Of a stretch of 20,264 bases of DNA, positions 7,017 to 14,361 are shown piece after piece (the first letter of the stretch is position 1; each line of letters begins with the position of its first letter). This stretch comes from Hondaea fermentalgiana. Lineage: Eukaryota > Sar > Bigyra > Thraustochytrida > Thraustochytriidae. A model generated the notes under the pieces. The model was not told where the DNA came from and ran no database searches. It saw only the letters and a list, made by a program, of their open reading frames with translations. The position numbers and the translations under genes were made by a program. Location of the stretch: assembly GCA_014084085.1 (NCBI GenBank), contig NPFB01000128.1, positions 149,290 to 169,553 of the forward strand, read 5' to 3'.

Positions 7017-10000
7017 ATGACCGTCATCGTCGAGATCGTCGAGCCGGAAGGCGAGATCGAGAACAGGGACGAGAGCGAGAGGATCTTTGTGGTGTCCCGT
7101 GGCAAGGTGAAGGGGGCCGAGGAAATCCCAAGACACCTCATGAAACCTGCGCAGCGCGCCACGCAAACGATATGCGTAGCGTCGCGCTTCGGCCTGCTTT
7201 TGCAGATTGCTGGCTCGGCCATTCACGTGCGGCAGTGGACCAACAAAAGTGCAACGGGCGAGGAAGATCTTTACATGGAAATGGAGGCCATCCTTTCCAA
7301 AGAAGGTGTGAATCGTGCGCAAGAACGCGACATTATCTCGGAGCCGCCATGCTGGGCCTCACTTGAAGCTTCGGAGCCTCTTGTGGGCATCAAGCTCTGC
7401 CCGCATACGGAAGCAACTGTTTGCGGCTGGACGGTGGGTGGGAACGTGTTTGTATTTGATCTTGGGGGCCTTGAAGAGGGCGCCAAGCGCGGGGCCTTGT
7501 GGCAGACTCAAGTGGACGAGGGCTGCGTTCAAGATGCCAGCTTTTTCGAGGACGGGCGCCTTGCTATTCTGAGTGTGTCAGCTGTGCGTGTCTTTGCCAT
7601 CGATTCGGGACAACCGGCGTCTCCCTCGCGCGTTGACTTTGAAGAAGACGTAAAGAGCATATCATGCGCTGTGGGCCCAAAGGGGTGCATTGCTGTCGGC
7701 AGGGAAGACGGAAGCATTCATTTGTACCGAGGCGATGATATTACCGTCAAGCAGTTCGCCTTTCGGTTTGAGGGCGAAGACTTGGAAGGCACGGCAGCCA
7801 ACGCCGTCTTTTGGGCATCCGACTCTGTTCTTGTCGTCGGTCTTCGCGGTGTCCCAGGCGACGACGATGGAGACGATGACGATGAGCCTCCGCCTCTCCC
7901 CGCCTTGGTCGCTGCTCAGGTAAATCTGGAAGAAGGTGCACTTGTGTCGTCTCTTTTTCTTTCGGATCCTCTCGAGTACTCGATTCGCGATAAATCGTGG
8001 GAGCACCGGTTCTTCATGGAGAAAATCCCACACATGAACGGTTTCGTCGTCACTTCAACGTGGAGTCGCAACATGGCACTCTTTACCCTCGGCACTGATG
8101 ATGATGGCAAGATGGTGTGCGAGCGAGCCAAGGTTACTGCGCGTATGGATCCCACTGAAACGCCCGAGGTCTGCTCTGGTTCTATCTGGGGTCTTGCAGA
8201 GAGACCTTGGGTGTGGGCAGATAACGGTGACGAAGACCCAGAAATTGGTCTTCAGGAGAATCCGTTTGTACTTGGCATGAGTGTCGCACTTTGCGTGCAA
8301 GCCAAAATCTCGCCAGATCATATTTTCGGAACGGATGGCGAGCTCGAGTCTAAGCCGCACTTTGCACCTCCGCCGACGGTAGTTATTAGCACCAGCGATG
8401 GCATTCTTGAGCACTTTGCGCTCGCGGACACTGATTTTCCTGTCAATTCAGGTACGAGCATTCCATCCATGATTACAGAATTGCAGCCACTGCCGGCGGC
8501 GCGACGCTCTGTGGGCTCGACTCCGTCACCAGCAAGCGCATCGGTAGAAAACAATAAGGAAGGTATTGCACCGGAGGCAAAGAGCGAGAGCGAAACTGCC
8601 CCTCCCGCTGCATCGACGGGTGGCTCTCTGTTTGGCCAAAATGCCACCTCATCGACATCTCTCTTTGGCAACACAAGTGCAACATCTGAGACGGGCAAAT
8701 CTTTTTTTGGAACCACCTCGACGACTGGTGCAGCAGGTGATGGCAAGTCGTCCGGGTCTTCGTTCTTTGGGGGAGGTGGCGAAAAATCTTCAGGATCTTC
8801 GTTCTTTGGAGGTAGTGGTGACAAGTCGACCGGTTCTTCGCTCTTTGGAGGTAATGGCGAAAAGGCGGCCGGTTCGTCGCTCTTTGGAGGTGGCAATGAT
8901 AAACCGGCCAGTTCTTCTCTCTTTGGAGGTGGCAATGATAAACCGGCCAGTTCTTCTCTCTTTGGAGGTAGCGGTGGTGGCGAGAAATCATCCGGATCCT
9001 CGCTCTTTGGAGGTGGTGGCGACAAACAATCATCCCCACCGTCGGGAGGAGGTGGGTCCTCCCTTTTTGGCAAGTCGTCTGCTGCAAGCACTAGCGGGAG
9101 CTCGCTCTTTGGCCAAAAAGATGACTCCTCGACGAGTGCAACCGGAAGTTCCCTGTTTGGTAGCAAACCCTCGGCCGTTGGCTCGAGCGGAGGCTCCTTT
9201 TTCGGTCAGTCAAACGGAGATTCTTCTCTGTTCGGAAGTAACACGTCAGCGACAGCAAATGGCGCATCGTCTCAGCACTCTGCGGGCGCGGGCGACTCTA
9301 ATATGGGCGGGAGCGAAAACTCATTTTCCGGGGAACGAGAAGGCTACTTTTTCACGACACGCGATGGGAAAACAGACTACTACAAGGATGAGCCGCGTGA
9401 GATAACCTTTGTGCCACTTCAAAAGAAGGCCATCTCCAAGGAAGCAGCTCGTCGCGCCTTGACCGACTTTTATGAACGCGTGAACCCGACGAAAATGGAC
9501 GCCATCGAAGGCCTTGTTTCCAAATATGAAGGCAACTATACGATTGTCTTTGACAAGCTCGAAGCGAAATATCCGGGTCAGCAGATCGACGCTAGTTTAC
9601 TCTCTGAAGGTGCAGGCACCGCCGTGAGAATGAATAGCCCCAAAGCACAAAGTTTTGGAAATGGCGCGGGTGCCGAGGCCAAGGCCAACGCGGAGGAAGA
9701 AGCGAGGAGGAAGGCCGAAGCTGCTGCAGCAAAAGCCAAGGCCGAAGCCGAAGATCGGGCTCGGGCCGAGGCAGACGCTAGAGCCAAGGCCGAGGCCGAT
9801 GCGGCCGTCCAGGCTGCCGCCAGAGCCAAAGCAGAAGCGGCTGCGGCAGCTGAAGCCAAGGCCAAAGCCGAGGCTGAGGCGCGATCTAAAGCAGCGGCGA
9901 AGGCACGAGCAGAGGCGGATGCCAAGGCGCGCGAAGACGCAGAAGCTAGGGCTCAGGCTGATGCCCGCCATCGAGCCCAGCTCGAGGCTGCCGAGGGCCA

Positions 10001-13000
10001 AACCATTGGAAATTTGGATGAACGATCTTTGCTCATCCAAACCTCGCCGGGAAGCTCGAACGGAACTGTCGCTGTCTCACGCGCGCGTGCCGAGGCTGCA
10101 CTTGCCGAGATCAATCACGGCCTACGCGAAGCACGGGCTCACTTGGAAGAAGAAAATGCCAAACTTCGGGCGGAATTGGAGCACAAGAAGCGACAAGAAC
10201 GACTGATGGTGCCTCCTCGCGTCGAACTCATGAAGTTGCGACTGTCGAACCAAAGCGCGCCAAGCAGAATGCGTGAGCATGACTCGCACATGACAGAGAC
10301 GCTCGCCAAGTCGAGCGAGCCGGAGGAGGAGACTCGACGACTCCTGAACAGCATTTTACTCTTAATGAAGGCCAAGAATGCAGACATGCTGGAAGACGTG
10401 GCACAAATGACGCGCGCGTGGCCTGGCGAGGACAAGGAATTTGAAGGCAAGGTGGCTGATTTGCGACGCGCCATCGAGGACAAGGGGTCCGCATTTGCAC
10501 GGGACGACGTCAAGCCAAATTTGGAAGAAGTTTCGGCCTCTTTGTCTGCAATCCGTCGCAATTATCTCAACTACGTGGGACTCTTCGAGTCCATCAAAAA
10601 GCGCGCACTTTCGCGCATCGACCCTGCTCTGCGCACGAGCGAGGAGCAGGATGTTGGCCTCGGCCGGGTCCTGGACTTGAGCTCGTCAGAGGCGCAGGAT
10701 GCGGGGCCCGACGAGGAATTTGTGCAGCTGCAGCTCTCGTTGCAGAGTCTCACGGAGCGAGCTGCGCATCTTGAAATCTTTCGCGACACCGTTTGGGACC
10801 AGCTTGGCGTTGTGGAGCAAAGTTTGCGGGCGCAGCAGCGCATGCTCGTTAATGCCGAGGGGCGGCGAACTGGCCAAGGCAGGGACGCGCGACGCATTCT
10901 CGCAGCCCCTCGAAGCGGCGATGACTCTCGCTCGGGGGAAGCTCGTCAGCGTGAGCTCCTGCAGTCTGCGATGGAAGCCTATAAGATGGCGCAAGACCAA
11001 TTCCGTACGGTGCGCACGCTCTACGCTCGTCTGACGAGCATTAACACAGAGGTTCGCCGCGCCGTGGAAATCGTGGAAGAGATTTCTGAAGAAGAGGAAG
11101 CGCGCATGCAAAGCGCAAGGGCACTCGGGGAGCTTGCAGCTCCCGACGACCGTGGCTTTGAGTCTCTGCACAGCAGCATTGGATCGGGCGGCTTTGGATC
11201 TCTTCACTCGGCCAAGAGGCTTCACACTGAGGTTGACGAGCTCACCAAGCTAGACGAGGCGCTGAGCGAGCACCTTTCTATGAAACAGGTTGTTGTCCGC
11301 GACGTGTCGGGGAACGAGATTCGGCCTGAACGGCCGGTGCTCGCCCCGCGATCAGAGGAACGCAAGGCGTTGCGCTGGCGCCGCAGCCTTATTGCAAAGA
11401 GCGCGCGGCAGTCGATTGAGGCGGATGGAAGTTTGGCGGACGACGGCTCGCTAGATTTCTTGAGCTCGTTCAATAAGCCTCGACCAGGTCTTACCAAGGC
11501 AGACGAGGATTCGCTGGCGCACTTTGCGGATCCTCCCAAGTTCCGTCCCGTTGTATCCGAGGAGGCGGTGGGCGCATCATGGCAGGAGACCAAACCCGGC
11601 GCCGCGCCACCGCGGCTCAGCTCAACGTCATCCTCCACGTCGAAATCGACTACATCCTCTGCGGCGCCCGTGAAGCCAGAGCCACTGGGTGGATCTGCCA
11701 CCGAGGAAGCCAAAGATTCAGGAACGTCAGGGCTTTCATCTGGGTTTTCGCTCAAACTGCCCGGCGCAGGCGATGCGGCTCAAGAGTCGACCTCAAACCT
11801 CCCCCCGGCCACACCTAAGGCGCCAAGTGCTGGTGGCGCCGGCGGCTCGCTGTTTGGGGCGTCGAGTGGAAGTGGAAGTGGCGGAGCCTCATCTCTCTTT
11901 GGTTCGTTCTCGAATACAACCACAACGGAAGAAAAGAAGGAGGCTGCTCCCGCTGTGGGTGCGGACACGGCTGCTTCGAAAGAAGGCAGCACATCGCTGT
12001 TCGGAGCCTCGAATGGGGGCAGCGGCGGGGCTGCATCCTCGTCCTCTGGTTTTGGATCGAGTGGCGGAAGCATGTTTGGTAGTAGCAATGGGAACGCCGC
12101 AGCTTCTCCTGCGCCCGCTGCGGCCTCGGCCGGGGCCACTGGGACTCGTGACCTGTCGAATGTAGACATGCGACAGACACTTATGGAATTTTACAAGGAG
12201 CACAAGCCAGAGCAAATGTCCAAGGTCGATGATGCTCTGAAAAAGTACCAGGCAGACTACAATCGGATGCTTGACTTGCTTGAAAAGAAGTACTTTACCA
12301 AGGTGAAGCTCATTCCTCAGGGCGCCGGCGGCGCTAGCAGCGGTGCGCCCGGAGGCGCGACAGGCGGCGCGAGCGGCTTTGGAAGCTTTGCTGCGTCGAA
12401 TGGGGCGTCGACAGCTTCTGGGTTTGGGCAGTCCAGTGGGTTTGGAACGCCTCCTCCGGCGTCAACCTCTTCGCCCTTCGGGGGCTTTGGGTCATCGGCG
12501 TCGCCTGCGTCAGGCCTTGGAAGCAATGCTGGTGGAAACATGGGCGGTGGATCACTGTTTGGCGGCGGCGGCGGTGGCCAACCGTCGCAGCCGACACAGC
12601 CGTCGGTTGGAGGGATGTCGGGCATGGGCGGAGGTGCTCCGAATGCTCGGCAGCGACTCGTTGAATTCTATCAAAAATACAATCCAGGCAAGGTCGCGAG
12701 CGTGGACTCGACGCTGCAGCGATACCAGGGCCGTGAAACGCAGCTCTTCGCAGCGCTGGAGAAAAAGTATGGCCAGGGTTCCACTGGTTTCTTCACCAGT
12801 GGAGCCAACGGCGGTGCTCCAGCACAAGGCAGCGGAGGTTTTAGCACTACGAGTGGATTTGGAGCCTCGAGCAGCATGGGTTCGTCTGGCTTCGGCGGCG
12901 CTGCGTCCTCTCCAGCACCTAGCGGCGGCGGTGGTGGTTTTGCTGGCTTTGCAAGCGGCGGCTCTTCTGGCTTCGGAAGTTCTTCGGGATTCGGAGCATC

Positions 13001-13484
13001 CTCTGGAACTGGAAATGCTGGCGGAGGCGGAGGCTTTGGCTCTAGCAGCGGTGGAGGCTTCGGTTCTACCGGTGGCGGAGGCTTTGGCAACGCTGGAGGA
13101 GGGTCTGGCGGCGGCTTCGGCACCGCAGGTGGCTCTGGCGGCTTCGGTAGTGCTGGAGGGTCTGGCGGCTTTGGCAATACTGGAGGCTCTGGTGGCTTTG
13201 GTAGCGCAGGAGGGTCTGGCGGCTTTGGCGGCACAGGAGGCTCCGGTGGCTTTGGCGGCAGCGGAGGCTCTGCTGGCGGAGGCGGCTTTGGCGGCAATGG
13301 AGGCGCTGGTGGCGGTGGCTTTGGAGGATCCGGCTTTGGAAACTCTGCTGGCGGCGGCGGCGGCGGCGGCTTTGGTGGTGGTGGCTTTGGCTCATCCTCT
13401 GGTGGCGGTTTCGGTGGCGCTGGCTCGAGCTCGAGTGGCGGCGGCGGCTTTTCCGGAAACTCTTTTACGCAGATGCGCGGCTGA
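7017..13484 (+). CDS. Nup214/Nup159-like FG nucleoporin, 2155 aa
   Basis: Predicted cytoplasmic-face nuclear pore protein; in animals and fungi this family recruits the mRNA export helicase DDX19/Dbp5 through its N-terminal propeller. Residues ~1-480 look like the Nup214 propeller: GPKGCIAVGREDGSIHLY, FVLGMSVALC and STSDGILEHFAL resemble segments of human Nup214. FG block 1 (536-745) has 15 SLFG/SFFG motifs. A 41-residue motif follows at 812-852, then an Ala/Lys/Glu-rich helix (886-995), coiled coil (about 1020-1070) and helical segments to about 1400. FG block 2 is at 1609-1690 (5 FG), motif copy 2 at 1719-1759, FG block 3 at 1785-1852 (6 FG), motif copy 3 at 1878-1918, and FG block 4 from 1945 to the end (19 FG, mostly GGFG). 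About 45 FG in all. First ATG, A at -3. No intron. FG on both sides of the coiled coil is unlike human Nup214 (FG only C-terminal) and closer to Nup159 with an added tail. FG nucleoporin is near certain; Nup214 orthology is probable. Confidence 0.88.
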   Translation: MTVIVEIVEPEGEIENRDESERIFVVSRGKVKGAEEIPRHLMKPAQRATQTICVASRFGLLLQIAGSAIHVRQWTNKSATGEEDLYMEMEAILSKEGVNRAQERDIISEPPCWASLEASEPLVGIKLCPHTEATVCGWTVGGNVFVFDLGGLEEGAKRGALWQTQVDEGCVQDASFFEDGRLAILSVSAVRVFAIDSGQPASPSRVDFEEDVKSISCAVGPKGCIAVGREDGSIHLYRGDDITVKQFAFRFEGEDLEGTAANAVFWASDSVLVVGLRGVPGDDDGDDDDEPPPLPALVAAQVNLEEGALVSSLFLSDPLEYSIRDKSWEHRFFMEKIPHMNGFVVTSTWSRNMALFTLGTDDDGKMVCERAKVTARMDPTETPEVCSGSIWGLAERPWVWADNGDEDPEIGLQENPFVLGMSVALCVQAKISPDHIFGTDGELESKPHFAPPPTVVISTSDGILEHFALADTDFPVNSGTSIPSMITELQPLPAARRSVGSTPSPASASVENNKEGIAPEAKSESETAPPAASTGGSLFGQNATSSTSLFGNTSATSETGKSFFGTTSTTGAAGDGKSSGSSFFGGGGEKSSGSSFFGGSGDKSTGSSLFGGNGEKAAGSSLFGGGNDKPASSSLFGGGNDKPASSSLFGGSGGGEKSSGSSLFGGGGDKQSSPPSGGGGSSLFGKSSAASTSGSSLFGQKDDSSTSATGSSLFGSKPSAVGSSGGSFFGQSNGDSSLFGSNTSATANGASSQHSAGAGDSNMGGSENSFSGEREGYFFTTRDGKTDYYKDEPREITFVPLQKKAISKEAARRALTDFYERVNPTKMDAIEGLVSKYEGNYTIVFDKLEAKYPGQQIDASLLSEGAGTAVRMNSPKAQSFGNGAGAEAKANAEEEARRKAEAAAAKAKAEAEDRARAEADARAKAEADAAVQAAARAKAEAAAAAEAKAKAEAEARSKAAAKARAEADAKAREDAEARAQADARHRAQLEAAEGQTIGNLDERSLLIQTSPGSSNGTVAVSRARAEAALAEINHGLREARAHLEEENAKLRAELEHKKRQERLMVPPRVELMKLRLSNQSAPSRMREHDSHMTETLAKSSEPEEETRRLLNSILLLMKAKNADMLEDVAQMTRAWPGEDKEFEGKVADLRRAIEDKGSAFARDDVKPNLEEVSASLSAIRRNYLNYVGLFESIKKRALSRIDPALRTSEEQDVGLGRVLDLSSSEAQDAGPDEEFVQLQLSLQSLTERAAHLEIFRDTVWDQLGVVEQSLRAQQRMLVNAEGRRTGQGRDARRILAAPRSGDDSRSGEARQRELLQSAMEAYKMAQDQFRTVRTLYARLTSINTEVRRAVEIVEEISEEEEARMQSARALGELAAPDDRGFESLHSSIGSGGFGSLHSAKRLHTEVDELTKLDEALSEHLSMKQVVVRDVSGNEIRPERPVLAPRSEERKALRWRRSLIAKSARQSIEADGSLADDGSLDFLSSFNKPRPGLTKADEDSLAHFADPPKFRPVVSEEAVGASWQETKPGAAPPRLSSTSSSTSKSTTSSAAPVKPEPLGGSATEEAKDSGTSGLSSGFSLKLPGAGDAAQESTSNLPPATPKAPSAGGAGGSLFGASSGSGSGGASSLFGSFSNTTTTEEKKEAAPAVGADTAASKEGSTSLFGASNGGSGGAASSSSGFGSSGGSMFGSSNGNAAASPAPAAASAGATGTRDLSNVDMRQTLMEFYKEHKPEQMSKVDDALKKYQADYNRMLDLLEKKYFTKVKLIPQGAGGASSGAPGGATGGASGFGSFAASNGASTASGFGQSSGFGTPPPASTSSPFGGFGSSASPASGLGSNAGGNMGGGSLFGGGGGGQPSQPTQPSVGGMSGMGGGAPNARQRLVEFYQKYNPGKVASVDSTLQRYQGRETQLFAALEKKYGQGSTGFFTSGANGGAPAQGSGGFSTTSGFGASSSMGSSGFGGAASSPAPSGGGGGFAGFASGGSSGFGSSSGFGASSGTGNAGGGGGFGSSSGGGFGSTGGGGFGNAGGGSGGGFGTAGGSGGFGSAGGSGGFGNTGGSGGFGSAGGSGGFGGTGGSGGFGGSGGSAGGGGFGGNGGAGGGGFGGSGFGNSAGGGGGGGFGGGGFGSSSGGGFGGAGSSSSGGGGFSGNSFTQMRG
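8886..8963 (+). repeat. Perfect 39-bp tandem duplication in FG block 1
   Basis: 8886-8924 and 8925-8963 are identical, each encoding 13 residues (GGGNDKPASSSLF). Neighbouring units of the same block (GNGEKAAGSSLFG, SGDKSTGSSLFG) are related but diverged in DNA. Identity including third positions points to a recent duplication or gene conversion. Confidence 0.9.
9450..9572 (+). repeat. 41-residue FY...KY motif, copy 1 (in nucleoporin)
   Basis: Residues 812-852. Begins RRALTDFYERVNP and ends DKLEAKY. Aligns without gaps to copies 2 and 3: Arg1, Leu4, Phe7-Tyr8, Pro13, Val/Ile19, Asp/Glu20, Tyr26, Leu37-Glu38, Lys40 and Tyr41 are conserved. Predicted helical. I recall similar segments in other protist proteins but can give no family name. 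Confidence 0.75.
12171..12293 (+). repeat. 41-residue FY...KY motif, copy 2 (in nucleoporin)
   Basis: Residues 1719-1759, beginning RQTLMEFYKEHKP and ending LLEKKY, between FG blocks 2 and 3. It is the most diverged copy (QAD for the EG/QG after Tyr26) but keeps the exact length and all anchor residues. Confidence 0.75.
12648..12770 (+). repeat. 41-residue FY...KY motif, copy 3 (in nucleoporin)
   Basis: Residues 1878-1918, beginning RQRLVEFYQKYNP and ending ALEKKY, between FG blocks 3 and 4. Shares NP with copy 1 and RQ...EFY and EKKY with copy 2. Confidence 0.75.
13128..13262 (+). repeat. Five 27-bp tandem repeats encoding GGSGGFGxx
   Basis: Five in-frame units of nine residues: GGSGGFG followed by SA, NT, SA, GT and GS. 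They form the core of the Gly-rich FG block 4. Synonymous differences (ggt/gga/ggc, tct/tcc, ttc/ttt) show they are older or less homogenised than the 39-bp duplication at 8886. Confidence 0.9.
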
Positions 13485-13744
13485 TGCTGCGTGTTCGACT
13501 ACTCGATGCCACCATGTTTTCCCTCTTGTCTTTACCAATTTGTTTTAGAAAGGCTAGTAAGTATACTTTTCATCTCAGCACGCAAGTTTATGTCTAGGCC
13601 AAGGTCGCTGTCGTGTATGGTCTGTGGCCAGGTTCGTAAGCGTTGGATTGGTGCTCAAAGTACTTTACCACCAGCGTTACGAAAGAAGAGAAGAACTTGA
13701 AGAAGAACTTGAAGAAGAAGAAGAGGAGGAGCAAGAAGGACCAG

Positions 13745-13750
13745 AATAAA
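13745..13750 (+). promoter_or_regulatory. Candidate poly(A) signal of the nucleoporin gene
   Basis: AATAAA about 260 bases after the nucleoporin stop codon, directly after a purine-rich run. It is the only canonical hexamer I found in this gap. Confidence 0.4.
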
Positions 13751-13836
13751 AAAGTCTTATTGAAGTTGCGGCCGCCTGCAAAGGTTCTGGTCCCTTTTCT
13801 GGGAAGCTCACTTCCCGCTGGAGGGTTTTTAACGAC

Positions 13837-13872
<36 letters not shown>
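13837..13872 (+). repeat. (CAAG)9 tetranucleotide microsatellite
   Basis: Nine uninterrupted CAAG units, intergenic, between the nucleoporin 3' end and the USP promoter. Likely length-polymorphic. Confidence 0.95.
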
Positions 13873-14100
13873 TGAAGTAAATCCATCATAACCCACTGTA
13901 TCTAGCGGCACGCAAGTGCGGCAAAGCGGCGGCCAAGTCGAACATCCGGACGGAGAGCCCGCGCGGGGAGGAAGGCAGGGAGGAAGGGGAGACCTGCCTG
14001 CTTGGAAAGGAACGAGCACAAGGAGCCGCGCAATGCAGTTCGAGACCTCGAACCGACGCGGGCACGGCGAGCGTACATTCGTGCATTCGTTCGCGCAGCG

Positions 14101-14138
14101 CGGCGAGGCCTGACGCGGCGAGGCCTGACGCGGCGAGG
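14101..14138 (+). repeat. 15-bp tandem repeat upstream of USP gene
   Basis: CGGCGAGGCCTGACG occurs at 14101-14115 and 14116-14130, followed by a partial copy CGGCGAGG at 14131-14138. It lies about 225-260 bases upstream of the USP ATG. Confidence 0.85.
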
Positions 14139-14170
14139 GCGCGCACGCAGGACGGGCGCGCGATAAATCC

Positions 14171-14180
14171 GGGGCGGGGC
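14171..14180 (+). promoter_or_regulatory. GC-box-like GGGGCGGGGC with upstream GATAAAT
   Basis: The decamer matches the animal Sp1 consensus and follows GATAAAT at 14162-14168, about 185-200 bases before the USP ATG. In such GC-rich DNA the match could be chance. Confidence 0.3.
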
Positions 14181-14361
14181 GGCGCGCGCGAGACGGCGAA
14201 CCGCAGCGAGCGGGCGGGCGCAACGACGACATCGCGGAATCTCATCTAACCACGTGCGGCCCAGCGGCGGCGCGCGCGAGGCCGGCGCCCGGAGCCGCGC
14301 GCGGGGGAAGGCGCTAGGCGGGGAGGAGGAGAGGGCCGCGCGGGAAAGCTTGCCGGAGACG

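Larger units (their letters stand above)
13485..14361 (+). other. Nucleoporin 3' region and USP promoter/leader
   Basis: 877 bases with no supported gene. First part: 3' UTR with a purine-rich GAAGAA stretch (about 13681-13740) and AATAAA at 13745-13750. Then a (CAAG)9 microsatellite at 13837-13872. From about 13900 on the sequence is GC-rich and is probably the promoter and leader of the deubiquitinase gene: a 15-bp tandem repeat at 14101-14138, GATAAAT followed by a GC-box-like GGGGCGGGGC at 14171-14180, and CACGTG at 14251-14256. The USP frame is open upstream of its ATG, but without another ATG. Confidence 0.6.

Noticed and set aside
7918..7930. Intron donor-like AGGTAAAT in the nucleoporin
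   Set aside because: The frame continues through it and the surrounding sequence reads as propeller, so no splice is needed.
8318..9166. 282-codon Pro-rich frame antisense to FG block 1
   Set aside because: The Pro/Pro-Lys-Arg pattern is just the complement of SLFGGG repeats; codon periodicity belongs to the nucleoporin strand.
12343..13548. 401-codon frame overlapping the nucleoporin C-terminus on the same strand
   Set aside because: The Ala/Leu-rich product is the shifted reading of the GGFG repeats; it has no domain of its own, whereas the nucleoporin frame has conserved motifs.
14251..14256. CACGTG E-box as a USP promoter site
   Set aside because: A six-base palindrome is expected by chance in GC-rich DNA and also occurs inside coding sequence here (for example near 7225 and 20030).
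14254..14361. 36-codon N-terminal extension of the USP
   Set aside because: It begins at GTG within GC-rich leader; the first ATG is at 14362, just before the conserved-looking domain.
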